A stretch of DNA of 64,000 nucleotides from Yersinia alsatica (GCF_902170305.1 NZ_CABHWW010000026.1:558001-622000), one strand, 5' to 3'; counted from the stretch's first letter, positions 10,401-20,631 are shown. Program-made: numbers and translations. Notes: generated from the sequence alone by a model not told the origin.

Positions 10401-10857
10401 CACTGCGGTATCCTGCTTGCTCTAATTGAGCGCGCAGTTTGTCCCGCGACAGGTGCTGGCCTTTTTTCATCACCAGCGCATGACCGTGCAGGAACTCATG
10501 CGGGCATACCCGTTGCATCAAAGTATTAATCGGGAGAATAATAACGCCGCGATCCATCGCTGGAAGGTGGTACAAGCAAGAAAGGCGCGCTGAAATAATA
10601 TCCTGATGAGGCGAGAAACTGTCGTAGGGCAGTGTTTCCCAGTCGGAGAGGGTGCTCACCGGACGGGAAGAGAATTGTTGTATCTCATCACGCAGACGCA
10701 GCGCCGTTTGCATATCAGGGGTAATTAACATTACCGGGCCATCATGGCGCTCAATGATTTCTGCGCATTCGACTGCGCAAGCTGAGCCAGTCAACTGGCC
10801 TAATTGACGGGTATCTCCACGTCGCGTCGGCAATGCATAACGATGTTGTTGGGACAT
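7408..10857 (-). CDS. mfd: transcription-repair coupling factor Mfd
   Basis: 1149-residue ATP-dependent DNA translocase that releases stalled RNA polymerase and recruits UvrA; the full family length. The N-terminal third is the UvrB-like region. The RNA-polymerase-interacting domain lies near residues 470-550. The helicase core has Walker A GDVGFGKTEVA (near residue 630), the DEEHRFG box (near 735) and motif VI QLRGRVGRS. The C-terminal D7 (TRCF) domain follows. It is transcribed divergently from lolC. Confidence 0.98.
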   Translation of the reverse strand: MSQQHRYALPTRRGDTRQLGQLTGSACAVECAEIIERHDGPVMLITPDMQTALRLRDEIQQFSSRPVSTLSDWETLPYDSFSPHQDIISARLSCLYHLPAMDRGVIILPINTLMQRVCPHEFLHGHALVMKKGQHLSRDKLRAQLEQAGYRSVDQVMEHGEFATRGALLDLYPMGSEEPYRIDFFDDDIDSLRVFDVDTQRTLSEVEQINLLPAHEFPIDKTAIELFRSQWREQFEVRRDAEHIYQQVSKGIWPAGIEYWQPLFFSQPLPSLFSYLPENTLLINTGDLENSAERFWLDVNQRFESRRVDPMRPLLAPETLWLRVDSLFNELKEWPRVQFKTDKLPTKTANTNLDYQALPDLAVQAQQKAPLDNLRRFIESFSGSVVFSVESEGRRETLQDLLARIKISPTLITQLSQATVPGHYLMIGASERGFLDTDKQLALICESDLLGERVSRRRQDNRRTINTDTLIRNLAELRPGQPVVHLEHGVGRYLGLTTLEAGGIKAEYLILTYAGEDKLYVPVSSLHLISRYSGGADENAPLHKLGGDAWSRARQKAAEKVRDVAAELLDIYAQRAVKSGFKFKLDREQYQLFCQSFPFETTPDQEQAINAVLSDMCQPLAMDRLVCGDVGFGKTEVAMRAAFLAVANNKQVAVLVPTTLLAQQHFDNFRDRFATWPVRIEMMSRFRSAKEQQVILEQAAEGKVDIIIGTHKLLQSDLRWQDLGLLIVDEEHRFGVRHKERIKAMRADVDILTLTATPIPRTLNMAMSGMRDLSIIATPPARRLAVKTFVREYDSLVVREAILREILRGGQVYYLYNDVENIEKATQRLAELVPEARIAIGHGQMRERDLERVMNDFHHQRFNVLVCTTIIETGIDIPSANTIIIERADHFGLAQLHQLRGRVGRSHHQAYAYLLTPNPKAMTTDAKKRLEAIASLEDLGAGFALATHDLEIRGAGELLGEDQSGQMTTIGFSLYMELLESAVDALKEGREPSLEDLTSNQTEIEMRMPVLLPEDFIPDVNVRLSFYKRIASARNETELDELKVELIDRFGKLPDAARYLLHTAELRQQAQKLGIKRIEGNERGGFIEFGEKNQVDPVYLIGLLQRQPQIFRLEGPTKLKFMQDLSDRAQRLKFISELLASFAQHRVAQ

Positions 10858-11165
10858 AAGCAGTTAAACAGTCTCTTATCTTAGATGTGGTTTACCCTTC
10901 ATCCTTGAAGCTGTAGGGGTGTTTGCTTGCCGCCTATCCGCAACTTCAATGACCAGGGTATCATTGACCCGTGTTTCAGTATCAGCACAACAGATAACAA
11001 ATTATCTCGGCGGCTATCCTAGCACGTGCGAGGGCATAGCCACAGATTGGCGCTCTGATTTGGAATAAAAGCCGGAGATATAGGCGGTTAATGGTTCCAT
11101 AAAGCGGTAGTACCCTTTATTATCCTCGATCACTTTGCTTTAGCAACAGGATCTAAACAGATTTC
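10858..11165. other. divergent mfd-lolC spacer
   Basis: A 308-bp interval carrying both promoters by inference. It contains a degenerate dispersed-repeat-like segment around 10891-10968 (see findings). No gene seen. Confidence 0.5.
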
Positions 11166-12368
11166 ATGTATCAACCTGTCGCCTTATTTATTGGCCTGCG
11201 TTATATGCGCGGGCGTGCATCCGACCGTTTTGGTCGGTTTGTCTCGTGGCTTTCTACCATTGGCATCACGCTTGGCGTGATGGCGTTGATTACGGTCTTA
11301 TCTGTAATGAATGGTTTTGAGCGTGATTTGCAAAATAACATTTTGGGGCTGATGCCGCAGGCGCTGATCACCACGCCGCAAGGTTCTCTCGATCCCAATA
11401 AAATCCCCGTTTCAGCCTTAAAATCATTGACGGGCGTTACCGATATTGTGCCTTTGACCACCGCGGATGTGGTGTTGCAGAGTGCACGGAATCTGGCCGC
11501 CGGGGTGATGCTGGGTATTGACCCGGAACAGCGCGAACCCCTGGCTGATTACTTGGTCAATGTGAAACTAAAGGATTTGCAGCCGGGGAGTTACAATATG
11601 ATCCTCGGAGAAAAGCTAGCCGGTCAATTGGGTGTTAAACGGGGTGAGACATTACGTTTGATGGTGCCCAGCGCCAGCCAGTTCACGCCAATGGGGCGTA
11701 TTCCTAGCCAGCGTCTGTTTAATATTATCGGCACATTCGCCGCAGACAGTGAAGTTGATGGCTACCAAATGTTGGTCAATCAACAGGATGCATCGCGCTT
11801 GATGCGCTACCCCGCAGGTAATATTACCGGGTGGCGTTTATTCTTGTCGCAACCGCTGGCAGTCGATAGCTTGAGCCAACAAACCTTACCAGAAGGCACG
11901 GTTTGGAAAGATTGGCGTGACCGCAAAGGTGAGCTTTTCCAAGCAGTACGGATGGAAAAAAATATGATGGGGCTGCTGCTTAGCCTGATTATTGCTGTTG
12001 CGGCCTTTAATATCATTACCTCGTTGGGCTTGTTAGTGATGGAAAAACAGGGAGAGGTGGCTATTTTGCAAACTCAAGGGTTAAGCCGCCGCCAAATCAT
12101 GCTGGTGTTTATGGTGCAAGGGGCCACTGCAGGGGTGATTGGCGCACTGCTTGGCGCTGGGCTTGGCATTTTACTGGCCAGCCAATTGAATACCATTATC
12201 CCGGTTCTTGGCATATTGATTGATGGAGCCTCTTTGCCAGTGGAGATTAACCCCATTCAGGTGACCGTGATTGCTCTGGTGGCAATGGCAATCGCTTTGC
12301 TATCCACGCTTTACCCTTCCTGGCGCGCTGCCGCCGCACAACCTGCCGAGGCTTTACGCTATGAGTAA
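11166..12368 (+). CDS. lolC: lipoprotein-releasing ABC transporter permease LolC
   Basis: 400-residue inner-membrane subunit of LolCDE, which extracts outer-membrane lipoproteins from the inner membrane and hands them to LolA. The topology is the family's: one transmembrane segment near residue 30, a large periplasmic domain (about 48-265) and three further segments (about 270-390). The C-terminal motif [14 protein letters not shown] is typical of FtsX/MacB-type permeases. The end overlaps lolD by 8 bp. Confidence 0.96.
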   Translation: MYQPVALFIGLRYMRGRASDRFGRFVSWLSTIGITLGVMALITVLSVMNGFERDLQNNILGLMPQALITTPQGSLDPNKIPVSALKSLTGVTDIVPLTTADVVLQSARNLAAGVMLGIDPEQREPLADYLVNVKLKDLQPGSYNMILGEKLAGQLGVKRGETLRLMVPSASQFTPMGRIPSQRLFNIIGTFAADSEVDGYQMLVNQQDASRLMRYPAGNITGWRLFLSQPLAVDSLSQQTLPEGTVWKDWRDRKGELFQAVRMEKNMMGLLLSLIIAVAAFNIITSLGLLVMEKQGEVAILQTQGLSRRQIMLVFMVQGATAGVIGALLGAGLGILLASQLNTIIPVLGILIDGASLPVEINPIQVTVIALVAMAIALLSTLYPSWRAAAAQPAEALRYE

Positions 12369-13065
12369 TCATCCTTTATTACAGTGTTTAAACCTGTGCA
12401 AACGCTATCAGGAAGGTCAACTGCATACCGACGTATTGCGTAATGTGTCGTTTACTATTGAAGCGGGCGAGTTGATGGCGATTGTCGGCAGCTCTGGCTC
12501 AGGTAAAAGTACCTTATTGCATTTGCTGGGGGGGCTGGACTCTCCGACCTCGGGTGAAGTGATTTACCAAGGGCGCTCGCTGAATCAACTCTCCTCCACG
12601 GCAAAAGCGGAGCTGCGCAACCGTGAATTAGGTTTTATCTATCAATTCCACCATTTACTGCCTGATTTTACTGCATTAGAAAACGTCGCTATGCCGCTAT
12701 TAATTGGTGGCGCTAAACCAAGCGATGCGCAGGAGAAAGCTCACGCCATGTTGACAGCGGTTGGTTTGGAAAAACGCAGCAAGCATCGGCCATCAGAGTT
12801 ATCTGGCGGTGAGCGTCAACGAGTGGCAATCGCCCGTTCGCTAGTGAATAACCCCTCGCTGGTGCTGGCGGATGAACCCACCGGTAACCTTGACCAGCGC
12901 AATGCCGATAGCATCTTCAATCTGCTGGGTGAATTGAATGTCCGTCAGGGGACGGCATTTTTAGTGGTCACCCACGATTTGCAATTGGCGAAGCGAATGA
13001 GTCGCCAGTTGGAGATGCGTGACGGCCAACTACAGCAGCACTTGACGTTGGTGGGGGCCGAGTAA
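12361..13065 (+). CDS. lolD: lipoprotein-releasing ABC transporter ATPase LolD
   Basis: 234-residue ATPase of LolCDE. Walker [10 protein letters not shown] is at residues 43-51, the signature [14 protein letters not shown] near 145, and Walker [13 protein letters not shown] near 165. The start at 12361, overlapping lolC, gives the short N-terminus MSNHPLLQC of LolD; an earlier in-frame ATG at 12271 would run through lolC and is rejected. Its stop codon overlaps the lolE start (TAATG), indicating a tightly coupled operon. Confidence 0.97.
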   Translation: MSNHPLLQCLNLCKRYQEGQLHTDVLRNVSFTIEAGELMAIVGSSGSGKSTLLHLLGGLDSPTSGEVIYQGRSLNQLSSTAKAELRNRELGFIYQFHHLLPDFTALENVAMPLLIGGAKPSDAQEKAHAMLTAVGLEKRSKHRPSELSGGERQRVAIARSLVNNPSLVLADEPTGNLDQRNADSIFNLLGELNVRQGTAFLVVTHDLQLAKRMSRQLEMRDGQLQQHLTLVGAE

Positions 13066-14312
13066 TGGGCGTTTCGCCACTTTCACTGTTAATCGGTTTG
13101 CGTTTTAGCCGTGGTCGTCGTCGCGGCGGCATGGTGTCGTTAATCTCGGTGATTTCAACCTTGGGTATCGCCTTGGGCGTTGCGGTGTTGATCGTCGGCT
13201 TAAGTGCAATGAACGGTTTCGAACGTGAGCTAAAAAACCGCATTTTAGCGGTAGTACCACACGGTGAGATTGCAGTGGTTAATCAGCCGTTCAGTGGCTG
13301 GCCAGAGACTTTGCAACGTATTGAAAAAGTACCCGGTATTGTGGCTGCGGCTCCTTATATCAACTTTACCGGCTTGATCGAAAACGCAACGCAATTGCGC
13401 GCGGTATCGGTTAAAGGGGTCGATCCTGAAGCCGAACAGCATCTTAGTGCCTTACCCAGTTTTGTGCTTGGCAATGCTTGGGCGAATTTCAAAGCCGGTC
13501 AGCAGCAGATTATTTTAGGTAAGGGGCTGGCAGATGCTTTGGGGGTTAAACAGGGCTCATGGCTGACGGTGATGATCCCCAATAGCGACCCTGAAATGAA
13601 GCTGCTGCAACCCAAACGTATTCGCTTGCAGGTCGCGGGCATTTTTGAGCTTAGTGGCCAGTTGGATCATAGTCTGGCATTGGTGCCTTTGGCTGATGCC
13701 CAGCAATATTTAGAAATGGGTGACAGTGTCACTGGTCTCGCCATCAAGGTAGATGACGTCTACAACGCCAACAAACTGGTACGCAGCGCGGGTGAAGTGA
13801 CCAATGCTTATGTGTATATCAGTAGTTGGATTGGGACTTACGGCTATATGTACCGTGATATCCAAATGATCCGTACTATCATGTATTTAGCTATGGTACT
13901 GGTGATCGGCGTGGCCAGTTTTAATATTGTGTCCACGCTGGTTATGGCAGTTAAAGATAAAAGCAGCGATATTGCGGTACTGCGTACCTTAGGGGCCAAA
14001 GATGGCCTGATACGCGCCATTTTTATCTGGTATGGCTTATTGGCGGGGCTTATCGGCAGTGTCAGCGGGGCGGTGGTGGGGGTGATTGTCTCTCTGCAAT
14101 TGACCAACATTATCCGTGGGCTGGAAACGCTGATCGGGCATCAATTTTTGTCCGGCGATATCTACTTTATCGATTTCTTGCCCTCAGAGCTGCATTGGTT
14201 TGATGTGGCCTGCGTATTGGCAACGGCACTGGTGCTGAGTTTAATCGCCAGTTGGTATCCGGCCCGTCGAGCCAGCCGTATTGACCCAGCACGGGTATTG
14301 AGTGGGCAGTAG
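13065..14312 (+). CDS. lolE: lipoprotein-releasing ABC transporter permease LolE
   Basis: 415-residue paralogue of LolC forming the other transmembrane subunit. An N-terminal transmembrane segment lies near residues 25-48, followed by a periplasmic domain to about 270 and three C-terminal segments. It ends in the [15 protein letters not shown] motif. Its position directly after lolD, with an overlapping start, and its greater length distinguish it from LolC. Confidence 0.96.
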   Translation: MGVSPLSLLIGLRFSRGRRRGGMVSLISVISTLGIALGVAVLIVGLSAMNGFERELKNRILAVVPHGEIAVVNQPFSGWPETLQRIEKVPGIVAAAPYINFTGLIENATQLRAVSVKGVDPEAEQHLSALPSFVLGNAWANFKAGQQQIILGKGLADALGVKQGSWLTVMIPNSDPEMKLLQPKRIRLQVAGIFELSGQLDHSLALVPLADAQQYLEMGDSVTGLAIKVDDVYNANKLVRSAGEVTNAYVYISSWIGTYGYMYRDIQMIRTIMYLAMVLVIGVASFNIVSTLVMAVKDKSSDIAVLRTLGAKDGLIRAIFIWYGLLAGLIGSVSGAVVGVIVSLQLTNIIRGLETLIGHQFLSGDIYFIDFLPSELHWFDVACVLATALVLSLIASWYPARRASRIDPARVLSGQ

Positions 14313-14409
14313 CATGTATCCATTAGCCTAAGAAATGGGCGTTGCTGGTGGGGAGAGATCCTCCTGCGGCGGCAAGTTCAAAGGTACAATAATAAATAAG
14401 GGCGAGCTT

Positions 14410-15321
14410 ATGTACTACGGTTTTGATATGGGCGGCACCAAGATAGAGTTAGGCGTTTTTGATGCCAACCTACAGCGAATCTGGCATAAGCGAGTCCCTA
14501 CACCGCGCGAAGACTATCAGCAATTACTGCAAGTATTACAAAGTTTGACGTTGGAAGCCGATGCCTATTGTGGCGTTAAAGGCAGTGTGGGTATCGGTAT
14601 CCCCGGTTTACCTAATGCTGACGATGGCACCGTATTTACTGCTAACGTGCCAGCGGCGATGGGGCAATCATTACAGGGCGACCTTTCCCAACGGATTCAG
14701 CGCGAAGTTAGAATTGATAATGATGCTAACTGTTTTGCGCTTTCCGAAGCTTGGGACCCGGAATTTCGTCACTATCCAACGGTTCTGGGTTTGATTCTTG
14801 GCACCGGTGTGGGGGGCGGGCTTATCGTCAATGGCAGTATTGTTGGTGGTCGCAATCATATTACCGGTGAATTTGGTCATTTCCGCTTGCCGGTTGATGC
14901 GCTGGATATTCTGGGAGCCGATATTCCGCGAGTACCTTGTGGTTGCGGCCATAATGGTTGTATCGAGAATTATATTTCTGGGCGTGGCTTTGAATGGATG
15001 TACCAACACTTCTATCAACAATCCTTGTCCGCGATTGATATTATTACCAACTATAATGCTGGTGAATCTAAAGCTGTGGCGCATGTTGAACGCTTTATGG
15101 ATGTGCTGGCGGTATGTTTGGGTAATTTATTGACGATGCTGGATCCCCATTTAGTGGTGATTGGCGGTGGTTTGTCTAATTTCGAGCAGATCTATCAGGA
15201 ACTGCCAAAACGTTTACCGCAGCACTTATTACGAGTGGCCCGATTGCCACGCATTGAAAAAGCGCGTTATGGTGATGCGGGCGGCGTTCGTGGCGCTGCT
15301 TTTTTACATTTATCTGAATAA
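14410..15321 (+). CDS. nagK: N-acetyl-D-glucosamine kinase NagK
   Basis: 303-residue ROK-family sugar kinase, exactly the E. coli NagK length. The phosphate-binding motif DMGGTKIE is at residues 6-13, and the ROK zinc-site cysteines lie in CGCGHNGC near residues 177-184. It phosphorylates GlcNAc released during murein recycling, complementing nagZ in this window. The ATG at 14410 is preferred over an upstream in-frame ATG because the protein then starts MYYGFDMGG and AAGGGCG precedes it. It lies between lolE and cobB as in E. coli. Confidence 0.96.
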   Translation: MYYGFDMGGTKIELGVFDANLQRIWHKRVPTPREDYQQLLQVLQSLTLEADAYCGVKGSVGIGIPGLPNADDGTVFTANVPAAMGQSLQGDLSQRIQREVRIDNDANCFALSEAWDPEFRHYPTVLGLILGTGVGGGLIVNGSIVGGRNHITGEFGHFRLPVDALDILGADIPRVPCGCGHNGCIENYISGRGFEWMYQHFYQQSLSAIDIITNYNAGESKAVAHVERFMDVLAVCLGNLLTMLDPHLVVIGGGLSNFEQIYQELPKRLPQHLLRVARLPRIEKARYGDAGGVRGAAFLHLSE

Positions 15322-15374
15322 TATAACGACAATATCCAAATGTAGATTGACAGGATATTAAAAAGGAAAAAGTT

Positions 15375-16211
15375 ATGCGCATTCGCCATCGGCTATGTCG
15401 GTTTCGCAAGAATAAGCATTTGCGGCATCAACGTTTTCGCTCCCGTATTTTTCATCGGGATAGTGCGGCAGTATCAGAAATGAAGAAGCCGTTTGTGGTG
15501 GTTCTTACTGGGGCTGGTATCTCGGCTGAATCAGGGATCCGGACGTTCCGTGCTGCGGATGGTTTGTGGGAAGAGCATCAGGTAGAGGATGTCGCGACGC
15601 CAGAAGGGTATCGCCGAGATCCAGAGTTAGTTCAGGCTTTCTATAATGCGCGCCGCCGCCAGCTACAGCAGCCAGAAATTGCACCCAATGCTGCTCATTT
15701 CGCACTCGCTGATTTAGAGGCCGTGCTGGGCGATAACTTTGTACTGGTGACGCAAAATATTGATAACTTGCATGAGAGAGCTGGCAGTAAGCGAGTTATC
15801 CATATGCATGGTGAGCTGCTAAAAGTGCGCTGCACGCAGTCGGGCCAAGTATTGGACTGGCCGGGTGACCTCAGCGCTGATGAACGTTGTCATTGCTGCC
15901 AATTCCCATCACCATTGCGACCGCATATTGTGTGGTTTGGCGAGATGCCCATGGGGATGGATGAAATCTATCAAGCACTGGCCGCAGCTGACTTCTTTAT
16001 CTCTATTGGCACCTCCGGCCATGTCTATCCAGCCGCCGGTTTTGTTCATGAGTCAAGCTTGCACGGGGCTCATACCGTCGAGCTAAATCTGGAACCCAGT
16101 CAGGTAGAAAGCCAGTTTGATGAAAAACACTACGGTCTGGCTAGCAAAATCGTACCAGAATATGTGCGTGAGTTTTTGACTACACGAGGCGAGAATCGTC
16201 AGGGCGATTAA
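15375..16211 (+). CDS. cobB: NAD-dependent protein deacylase CobB (sirtuin)
   Basis: 278-residue class III sirtuin. NAD-binding [14 protein letters not shown] is near residues 46-59, [12 protein letters not shown] contains the conserved Asn/Asp, and the catalytic His is in [11 protein letters not shown]. The zinc-binding cysteines are that Cys and those in RCHCCQ. Removes acetyl and succinyl groups from lysine in the cytoplasm. The start gives the long basic N-terminal extension of the CobB long isoform. A second in-frame start, MKKPFVVV at 15480, could give the short isoform. Confidence 0.95.
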   Translation: MRIRHRLCRFRKNKHLRHQRFRSRIFHRDSAAVSEMKKPFVVVLTGAGISAESGIRTFRAADGLWEEHQVEDVATPEGYRRDPELVQAFYNARRRQLQQPEIAPNAAHFALADLEAVLGDNFVLVTQNIDNLHERAGSKRVIHMHGELLKVRCTQSGQVLDWPGDLSADERCHCCQFPSPLRPHIVWFGEMPMGMDEIYQALAAADFFISIGTSGHVYPAAGFVHESSLHGAHTVELNLEPSQVESQFDEKHYGLASKIVPEYVREFLTTRGENRQGD

Positions 16212-16214
16212 TTT

Positions 16215-16260
16215 ATCCTTCTTAATTGGAGCCGCAGCGTTGTTCGCGGCTCTCAATTAT
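16215..16260 (+). repeat. 46-bp direct repeat, copy 1
   Basis: Begins ATCCTTCTTAATTGG and ends CTCTCAATTAT; it matches the copy at 16431-16476 at 42 of 46 positions. It contains the perfect 7-bp inverted arms GAGCCGC / GCGGCTC. The first copy begins 4 bp after the cobB stop, so its hairpin may serve as the cobB transcript end. Confidence 0.85.
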
Positions 16261-16262
16261 TC

Positions 16263-16331
16263 GGCCCATCCATGGGCCTCACCTCTTCGAGGCCGCTGCA
16301 AGCAGCGTTCAAATCTGCTCCCGGCAGATTT
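16263..16331. repeat. three tandem hairpins (intergenic palindromic element)
   Basis: Three successive inverted repeats: GGCCCATCCATGGGCC (16263-16278), CGCTGCAAGCAGCG (16294-16307) and AAATCTGC-TCCCG-GCAGATTT (16311-16331). This hairpin succession resembles interspersed intergenic elements of Yersinia genomes; that attribution is from memory and not searched. Confidence 0.75.
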
Positions 16332-16430
16332 GTCACCCAAATCACTGACTTGTCGTTGACCTTATTTGGATAGACTCATTGGGATGTATTCGTTTGCTGC
16401 CTAGCTGCAACACCAATTACTTTGGATAAC

Positions 16431-16476
16431 ATCCTTCTTAGTTGGGGCCGCGGCGTGGTTCGCGGCTCTCAATTAT
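16431..16476 (+). repeat. 46-bp direct repeat, copy 2
   Basis: Second copy of the 16215-16260 unit with four substitutions. The inverted arms remain (GCCGC / GCGGC), although the 7-bp stem is no longer perfect. Confidence 0.85.
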
Positions 16477-16613
16477 GTGGATCATTTAAGTGAGATTGGC
16501 GGATAAATAAGCGAAACTCCTTGCTGACTGATGAATAAATCACCAAGCACAGTTTTCACGATGCACCTTATTATTCTGGCTTAAGTTTGTCTAAAGCTGA
16601 CCTGACGCAATAT

Positions 16614-16627
16614 TTGATCACGATCAC
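16614..16627 (+). promoter_or_regulatory. FNR-like site at the pepT promoter
   Basis: TTGATCACGATCAC matches TTGAT-N4-ATCAA at 9 of 10 positions; it also resembles a CRP site (8 of 10). A possible -10 TATTAT lies at 16648-16653. Salmonella pepT is known to be FNR-induced, which supports the FNR reading. The geometry would put transcription only about 5-7 bases before the start codon. Confidence 0.65.
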
Positions 16628-16666
16628 TTCCCCATAATGATATTCACTATTATGAGGGTGGGAACC

Positions 16667-17902
16667 ATGGACAAATTACTCGACCGCTTTTTCAACTATG
16701 TTTCTTTTGATACACAAGCAAAAGCCAATGTAAAATCCGTGCCGAGCACTGAAGGGCAGCGCAAGCTTGCTCAGGCGTTACAACATGAGTTACAGACGCT
16801 GGGCTTTTCTCAGGTTAGCTTGAGTGACCATGGCTGCGTGATGGCAACATTGCCAGCAAATGTTTCCTGGCCGGTCCCCACCATTGGTTTTATTGCCCAT
16901 CTTGATACCTCCCCCGACTTCTCGGGGAAAAATGTGAATCCGCAGATTGTCGAAAACTACCGTGGTGGTGACATCGCCCTGGGCATGGGGGACGAAGTGT
17001 TGTCTCCGGTAATGTTCCCGGTATTGCATCAGTTGCTCGGGCACACATTAATTACCACCGACGGAAAAACCTTACTGGGTGCCGATGACAAAGCCGGCAT
17101 TGCAGAAATTATCACCGCGATGGTGCGTTTAAAGCATAACAATGTTCCTCATGGGGATATCCGCATTGCTTTTACGCCGGATGAAGAAGTGGGGAAAGGT
17201 GCGCGCTTCTTTGATGTGGCAGAATTTGATGCTCAGTGGGCTTATACCGTGGATGGCGGTGGTGTCGGCGAGTTAGAGTTTGAAAACTTTAATGCGGCGT
17301 CAGTGACCATTAAGATTGTGGGTAATAATGTGCACCCCGGTAGCGCCAAGGGAGTGATGGTGAATGCATTATCACTGGCAACCCGTTTTCATCAGGAATT
17401 GCCTGCGGATGAAACCCCGGAACGCACTGAAGGTTATGAAGGTTTTTACCACCTACAAAACATCAAAGGCACTGTTGAACGGGCGGAAATGCACTATATC
17501 GTGCGAGATTTTAACCGCGATGGTTTTGAAGCACGCAAGAAGAACATGGTGGATATTGCCAAGCGGATAGGCAAAGGTTTGCATCGTGACTGTTATATCG
17601 AAATCGTTATGGATGACAGTTATTACAATATGCGTGAGCATATTATTAAGCATCCGCATATTATCGAACTGGCACAGCAGGCAATGCGAGATTGTGATAT
17701 CACGCCGATTATGAAGCCAATCCGCGGTGGCACTGATGGCGCGCAGCTATCTTTCATGGGGCTACCTTGCCCAAATATCTTTACTGGCGGTTATAATTAT
17801 CATGGTAAACATGAGTTTATTACGCTGGAGGGGATGGAAAAAGCGGTTGCGGTTATCATGCGGATTGCAGAACTGACGGCTAAACAAGCCAAAGAGGCCT
17901 AA
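16667..17902 (+). CDS. pepT: peptidase T (tripeptide aminopeptidase)
   Basis: 411-residue M20B zinc aminopeptidase that removes N-terminal residues from tripeptides. Metal and catalytic residues are visible in AHLDTSPD (His/Asp), GADDKAG (bridging Asp), PDEEVGKG (Glu-Glu), YTVDGGG (Asp) and NYHGKHEF (final His). The start ATG at 16667 gives [13 protein letters not shown] as in E. coli; an upstream in-frame ATG at 16637 lacks conservation. Preceded by an FNR-like site and followed by a strong terminator. Confidence 0.97.
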   Translation: MDKLLDRFFNYVSFDTQAKANVKSVPSTEGQRKLAQALQHELQTLGFSQVSLSDHGCVMATLPANVSWPVPTIGFIAHLDTSPDFSGKNVNPQIVENYRGGDIALGMGDEVLSPVMFPVLHQLLGHTLITTDGKTLLGADDKAGIAEIITAMVRLKHNNVPHGDIRIAFTPDEEVGKGARFFDVAEFDAQWAYTVDGGGVGELEFENFNAASVTIKIVGNNVHPGSAKGVMVNALSLATRFHQELPADETPERTEGYEGFYHLQNIKGTVERAEMHYIVRDFNRDGFEARKKNMVDIAKRIGKGLHRDCYIEIVMDDSYYNMREHIIKHPHIIELAQQAMRDCDITPIMKPIRGGTDGAQLSFMGLPCPNIFTGGYNYHGKHEFITLEGMEKAVAVIMRIAELTAKQAKEA

Positions 17903-17920
17903 GTTTGGCAGCCCGATTAA

Positions 17921-17947
17921 AAACGCCCCGTTTATCGGGGCGTTTTT
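17921..17947. terminator. bidirectional terminator between pepT and roxA
   Basis: AAACGCCCCG-TTTAT-CGGGGCGTTT hairpin followed by T residues, with an A run on the other side, so it can terminate both pepT (plus) and roxA (minus). Confidence 0.92.
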
Positions 17948-17965
17948 GTATCTAAGCGGCAGATA

Positions 17966-19087
17966 TTAGTCGTTAAAATACCAGTAACCGCTGTTCACTA
18001 ATGCAGTCAACATCGCCAGGAACGACGCATCTTCCAGTGCTTCCCCCAGTTTTGCCGAGTCAATGCTGTAGTGCTGGCACAATGCATCAGCCGCCTGTAA
18101 ATGCGGCGTATCAATCAGTTCACCGTTAGCAAAACACTGCTGGCCAATGCGAAGCACGCGCAGGCCACTAAGACGTTGTAATTCTTCACCTTGCTGGAGC
18201 AATTCATAAACATCCCCAGCCTGATAAGGCGGTTCTGGTGGTGCCAGATCCAGCTCATGACGGGATTGCGAGATAAATTCGCCAAACCAGTTTTGGAAAT
18301 CCTCAGGCTGCTGGACTAAATCCAACATCATCGCCCGCAGCTTATCGACTTCCTGTGCTTTAATTTCTGCCGGATGCTCTCGCAGTTGTAAGTCTGGGTC
18401 ACTGTAGCGGTAGCTGCCTAACTCACGCGAAAGGACATAATCAGCAAAGCCGCTGACCAATTCTCGCGCATTAGGTGCGCGGAAACCAACCGAGTAATTT
18501 AATGCATTTTCAAGCGCATAGCCTTCATGAGGAAAGCCCGGCGGAATATAGAGAATATCACCCGGCTCCATTTCTTCATCAATAATGGCGTCGAAAGGCC
18601 CCACTTGCAGTAAGTCTGGGTGTGGGCAATGTTGCTTCATTTCTGTTTTTTCACCGACTCGCCAGCGGCGACGGCCAGTACCTTGAATGATAAAGACATC
18701 ATACTGGTCGAAATGTGGACCAACACCGCCACCCGGAACGGAGAAAGAGATCATTAAATCATCCATACGCCAATCTGATAGCGGGCGGAATGGGCGCATT
18801 AACGCGGCGGCTGGCTCATGCCAATGGTCTACGGCTTGCACCAGAAGCGACCAGTTGGTTTCACCTAAATGATCAAAACTCTCGAATGGGCCGTGACTGA
18901 CTTGCCAGCGGCCATCTTCATGACTTACCAGACGGCTGTCTACTTCATTTTCCATCGCCAAGCCAGCAAGCTCATCAGGCGAGAGTGGGTCAATAAAGTT
19001 TTTAAAACCACGTTTGAGGATAACCGGGCGTTTCTGCCAATAACGTTGCAGAAAATCAGGCCAGTCGAGATCGAGTTGATAATCCAT
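17966..19087 (-). CDS. roxA: ribosomal protein L16 arginine hydroxylase RoxA (YcfD)
   Basis: 373-residue JmjC-type 2-oxoglutarate/Fe(II) oxygenase that hydroxylates an arginine of L16. The iron-binding HxD is in GPHFDQYDVF (about residue 125) and the distal His in GFPHEGY (about 187). The C-terminal winged-helix/dimer region follows. It lies between pepT and phoQ as in E. coli and the length matches the family. Transcribed away from phoQ's end with an 84-bp gap, so it may share the phoPQ transcript. Confidence 0.95.
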   Translation of the reverse strand: MDYQLDLDWPDFLQRYWQKRPVILKRGFKNFIDPLSPDELAGLAMENEVDSRLVSHEDGRWQVSHGPFESFDHLGETNWSLLVQAVDHWHEPAAALMRPFRPLSDWRMDDLMISFSVPGGGVGPHFDQYDVFIIQGTGRRRWRVGEKTEMKQHCPHPDLLQVGPFDAIIDEEMEPGDILYIPPGFPHEGYALENALNYSVGFRAPNARELVSGFADYVLSRELGSYRYSDPDLQLREHPAEIKAQEVDKLRAMMLDLVQQPEDFQNWFGEFISQSRHELDLAPPEPPYQAGDVYELLQQGEELQRLSGLRVLRIGQQCFANGELIDTPHLQAADALCQHYSIDSAKLGEALEDASFLAMLTALVNSGYWYFND

Positions 19088-19171
19088 GTTTATTCCAGGA
19101 AAGGGGGTGAACTTGCCAGTGATTATAACGGATGCCTGCCAACAGTATCAGGTACTAACCGGCAAATTTTA

Positions 19172-20626
19172 TTAATCAGTGTGATAATCATGTTGCTGGC
19201 CAAAGGTCACCATCATTCTTGCTCCCCCCAAGGGGCTTTCAGTGATGGTTATCTTACCTTGATACTGTTCAATAATTTCGGCTGCAACAGATAATCCCAG
19301 ACCTTGGCCGGGGCGTAAAGTATCGACTCGTTGGCCCCGCTGGAAAATTAACTGCCGCTTACTTTCAGGGATACCCGGCCCATCGTCGTCAACGACAATA
19401 GTCAGTTGTTTTTCAGAGTGCAGGGCGGTTATTTCAACGAACTCCAGACAGTATTTACAGGCATTTTCCAGAACATTGCCCATCACTTCCATAAAGTCGT
19501 TTCGCTCACCAAGGAAGGTCACTTCAGGCGAGATATCGAGCGTGAGTACCACACCTTTGCGCTGATAAACTTTATTCAGCGCACTGCACAGACTGTCGAG
19601 CAGGGCAGGGACCGAGTGAATTTCACGGATTAATACATTATGTTCGGAGCGCATACTGGCACGGTGCAAATAATAGCCAATTTGCTGAGAAATACGGCTT
19701 ATCTGCTCCAGCATAATTGGCTCGACTTCTTCAATGGTGGTTTGCTTACCGGTACGCAAAGAGCGCAACGTGGTTTGTAATACCGCCAATGGAGTTTTGA
19801 GACTATGGGTGAGATCCGACAGCGTAGTGCGATATTTGGTATAGCGCTGGCGCTCATTGGTTAACAAGATATTGAGATTTCGCACCAAACTTTGCAATTC
19901 ACGCGGGGGATTCTCATCCAATTGCTCGCGCTCGCCTTTCTCTAGCTGACTTATCTGGCTGACTAATGCCTTAATTGGCCTTAAGCTCCAATAAGCGGCT
20001 AGCCACAGTAACGGGACAACTAACAGTAAGTTAGCCAGTAAAACATAGCTGAACCAATTCCAAACCAAGTCTGAACGCTGCAACTCTTGTGGGATAGTAT
20101 CGACGACAACAATACTGAGTTGTGGCAAGCGGGAGGTGGCTGGGTAAGTATTGACCGAGACGGAGTGTGTTAACGCGCTGCTGTCGGTATCGTCATATTT
20201 TTTCAGCTGATCTTGGGCTTTGGGGTTATCACCTAGCATCATGCTACTGATATGCGTCCCGGTATCAAGCTCGTAGAAGCCCGGTTTTTGTAGCCAGCTT
20301 TTTTCGATATGAGATTCAAGTTCAGGGACATGGCGCTGACGCCAGAGAATATTGCCATCTTTATCGTAAATCAGGACCAGCGTAGGAATATTCAGTTCAA
20401 GTTCGGGAGGCACCGAGATGCTGAGTTTGTTGTCATGCCACTGCGCCAGACTGAAAAATAAATTACTCTCGCCGCGATGTGCGCTGAAGGTATTTTTATC
20501 AAAGCTGACAATATAGCCGACGACAGCAACCATACCATAGGATAGCGACAGCGCTAAGATGACACCTGCTGTCGCCATAAGAAAGCGAGCACGAAGGGAG
20601 AACGGTTTACTATTTTTCCTGAGCAT
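19172..20626 (-). CDS. phoQ: sensor histidine kinase PhoQ
   Basis: 484-residue inner-membrane sensor of low Mg2+, acid and cationic peptides. Transmembrane helix 1 is at about 17-40, the periplasmic PhoQ sensor domain at about 44-190 and helix 2 at about 192-214, followed by HAMP and kinase domains. The phospho-acceptor His lies in [14 protein letters not shown], the N box in [10 protein letters not shown], and the G boxes in DDDGPGIP and GQGLGLSVA. Starts 5 bp after phoP, forming the usual phoPQ operon. The mgrB homologue at 62661 encodes its likely feedback inhibitor. Confidence 0.97.
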   Translation of the reverse strand: MLRKNSKPFSLRARFLMATAGVILALSLSYGMVAVVGYIVSFDKNTFSAHRGESNLFFSLAQWHDNKLSISVPPELELNIPTLVLIYDKDGNILWRQRHVPELESHIEKSWLQKPGFYELDTGTHISSMMLGDNPKAQDQLKKYDDTDSSALTHSVSVNTYPATSRLPQLSIVVVDTIPQELQRSDLVWNWFSYVLLANLLLVVPLLWLAAYWSLRPIKALVSQISQLEKGEREQLDENPPRELQSLVRNLNILLTNERQRYTKYRTTLSDLTHSLKTPLAVLQTTLRSLRTGKQTTIEEVEPIMLEQISRISQQIGYYLHRASMRSEHNVLIREIHSVPALLDSLCSALNKVYQRKGVVLTLDISPEVTFLGERNDFMEVMGNVLENACKYCLEFVEITALHSEKQLTIVVDDDGPGIPESKRQLIFQRGQRVDTLRPGQGLGLSVAAEIIEQYQGKITITESPLGGARMMVTFGQQHDYHTD

Positions 20627-20631
20627 GTTGT

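Larger units (their letters stand above)
16212..16666. other. cobB-pepT spacer with repeats and hairpins
   Basis: A 455-bp non-coding interval where E. coli has potABCD. It contains two 46-bp direct repeats (16215-16260 and 16431-16476), three tandem hairpins (16263-16331) and the pepT promoter region. No ORF of note. Confidence 0.7.
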
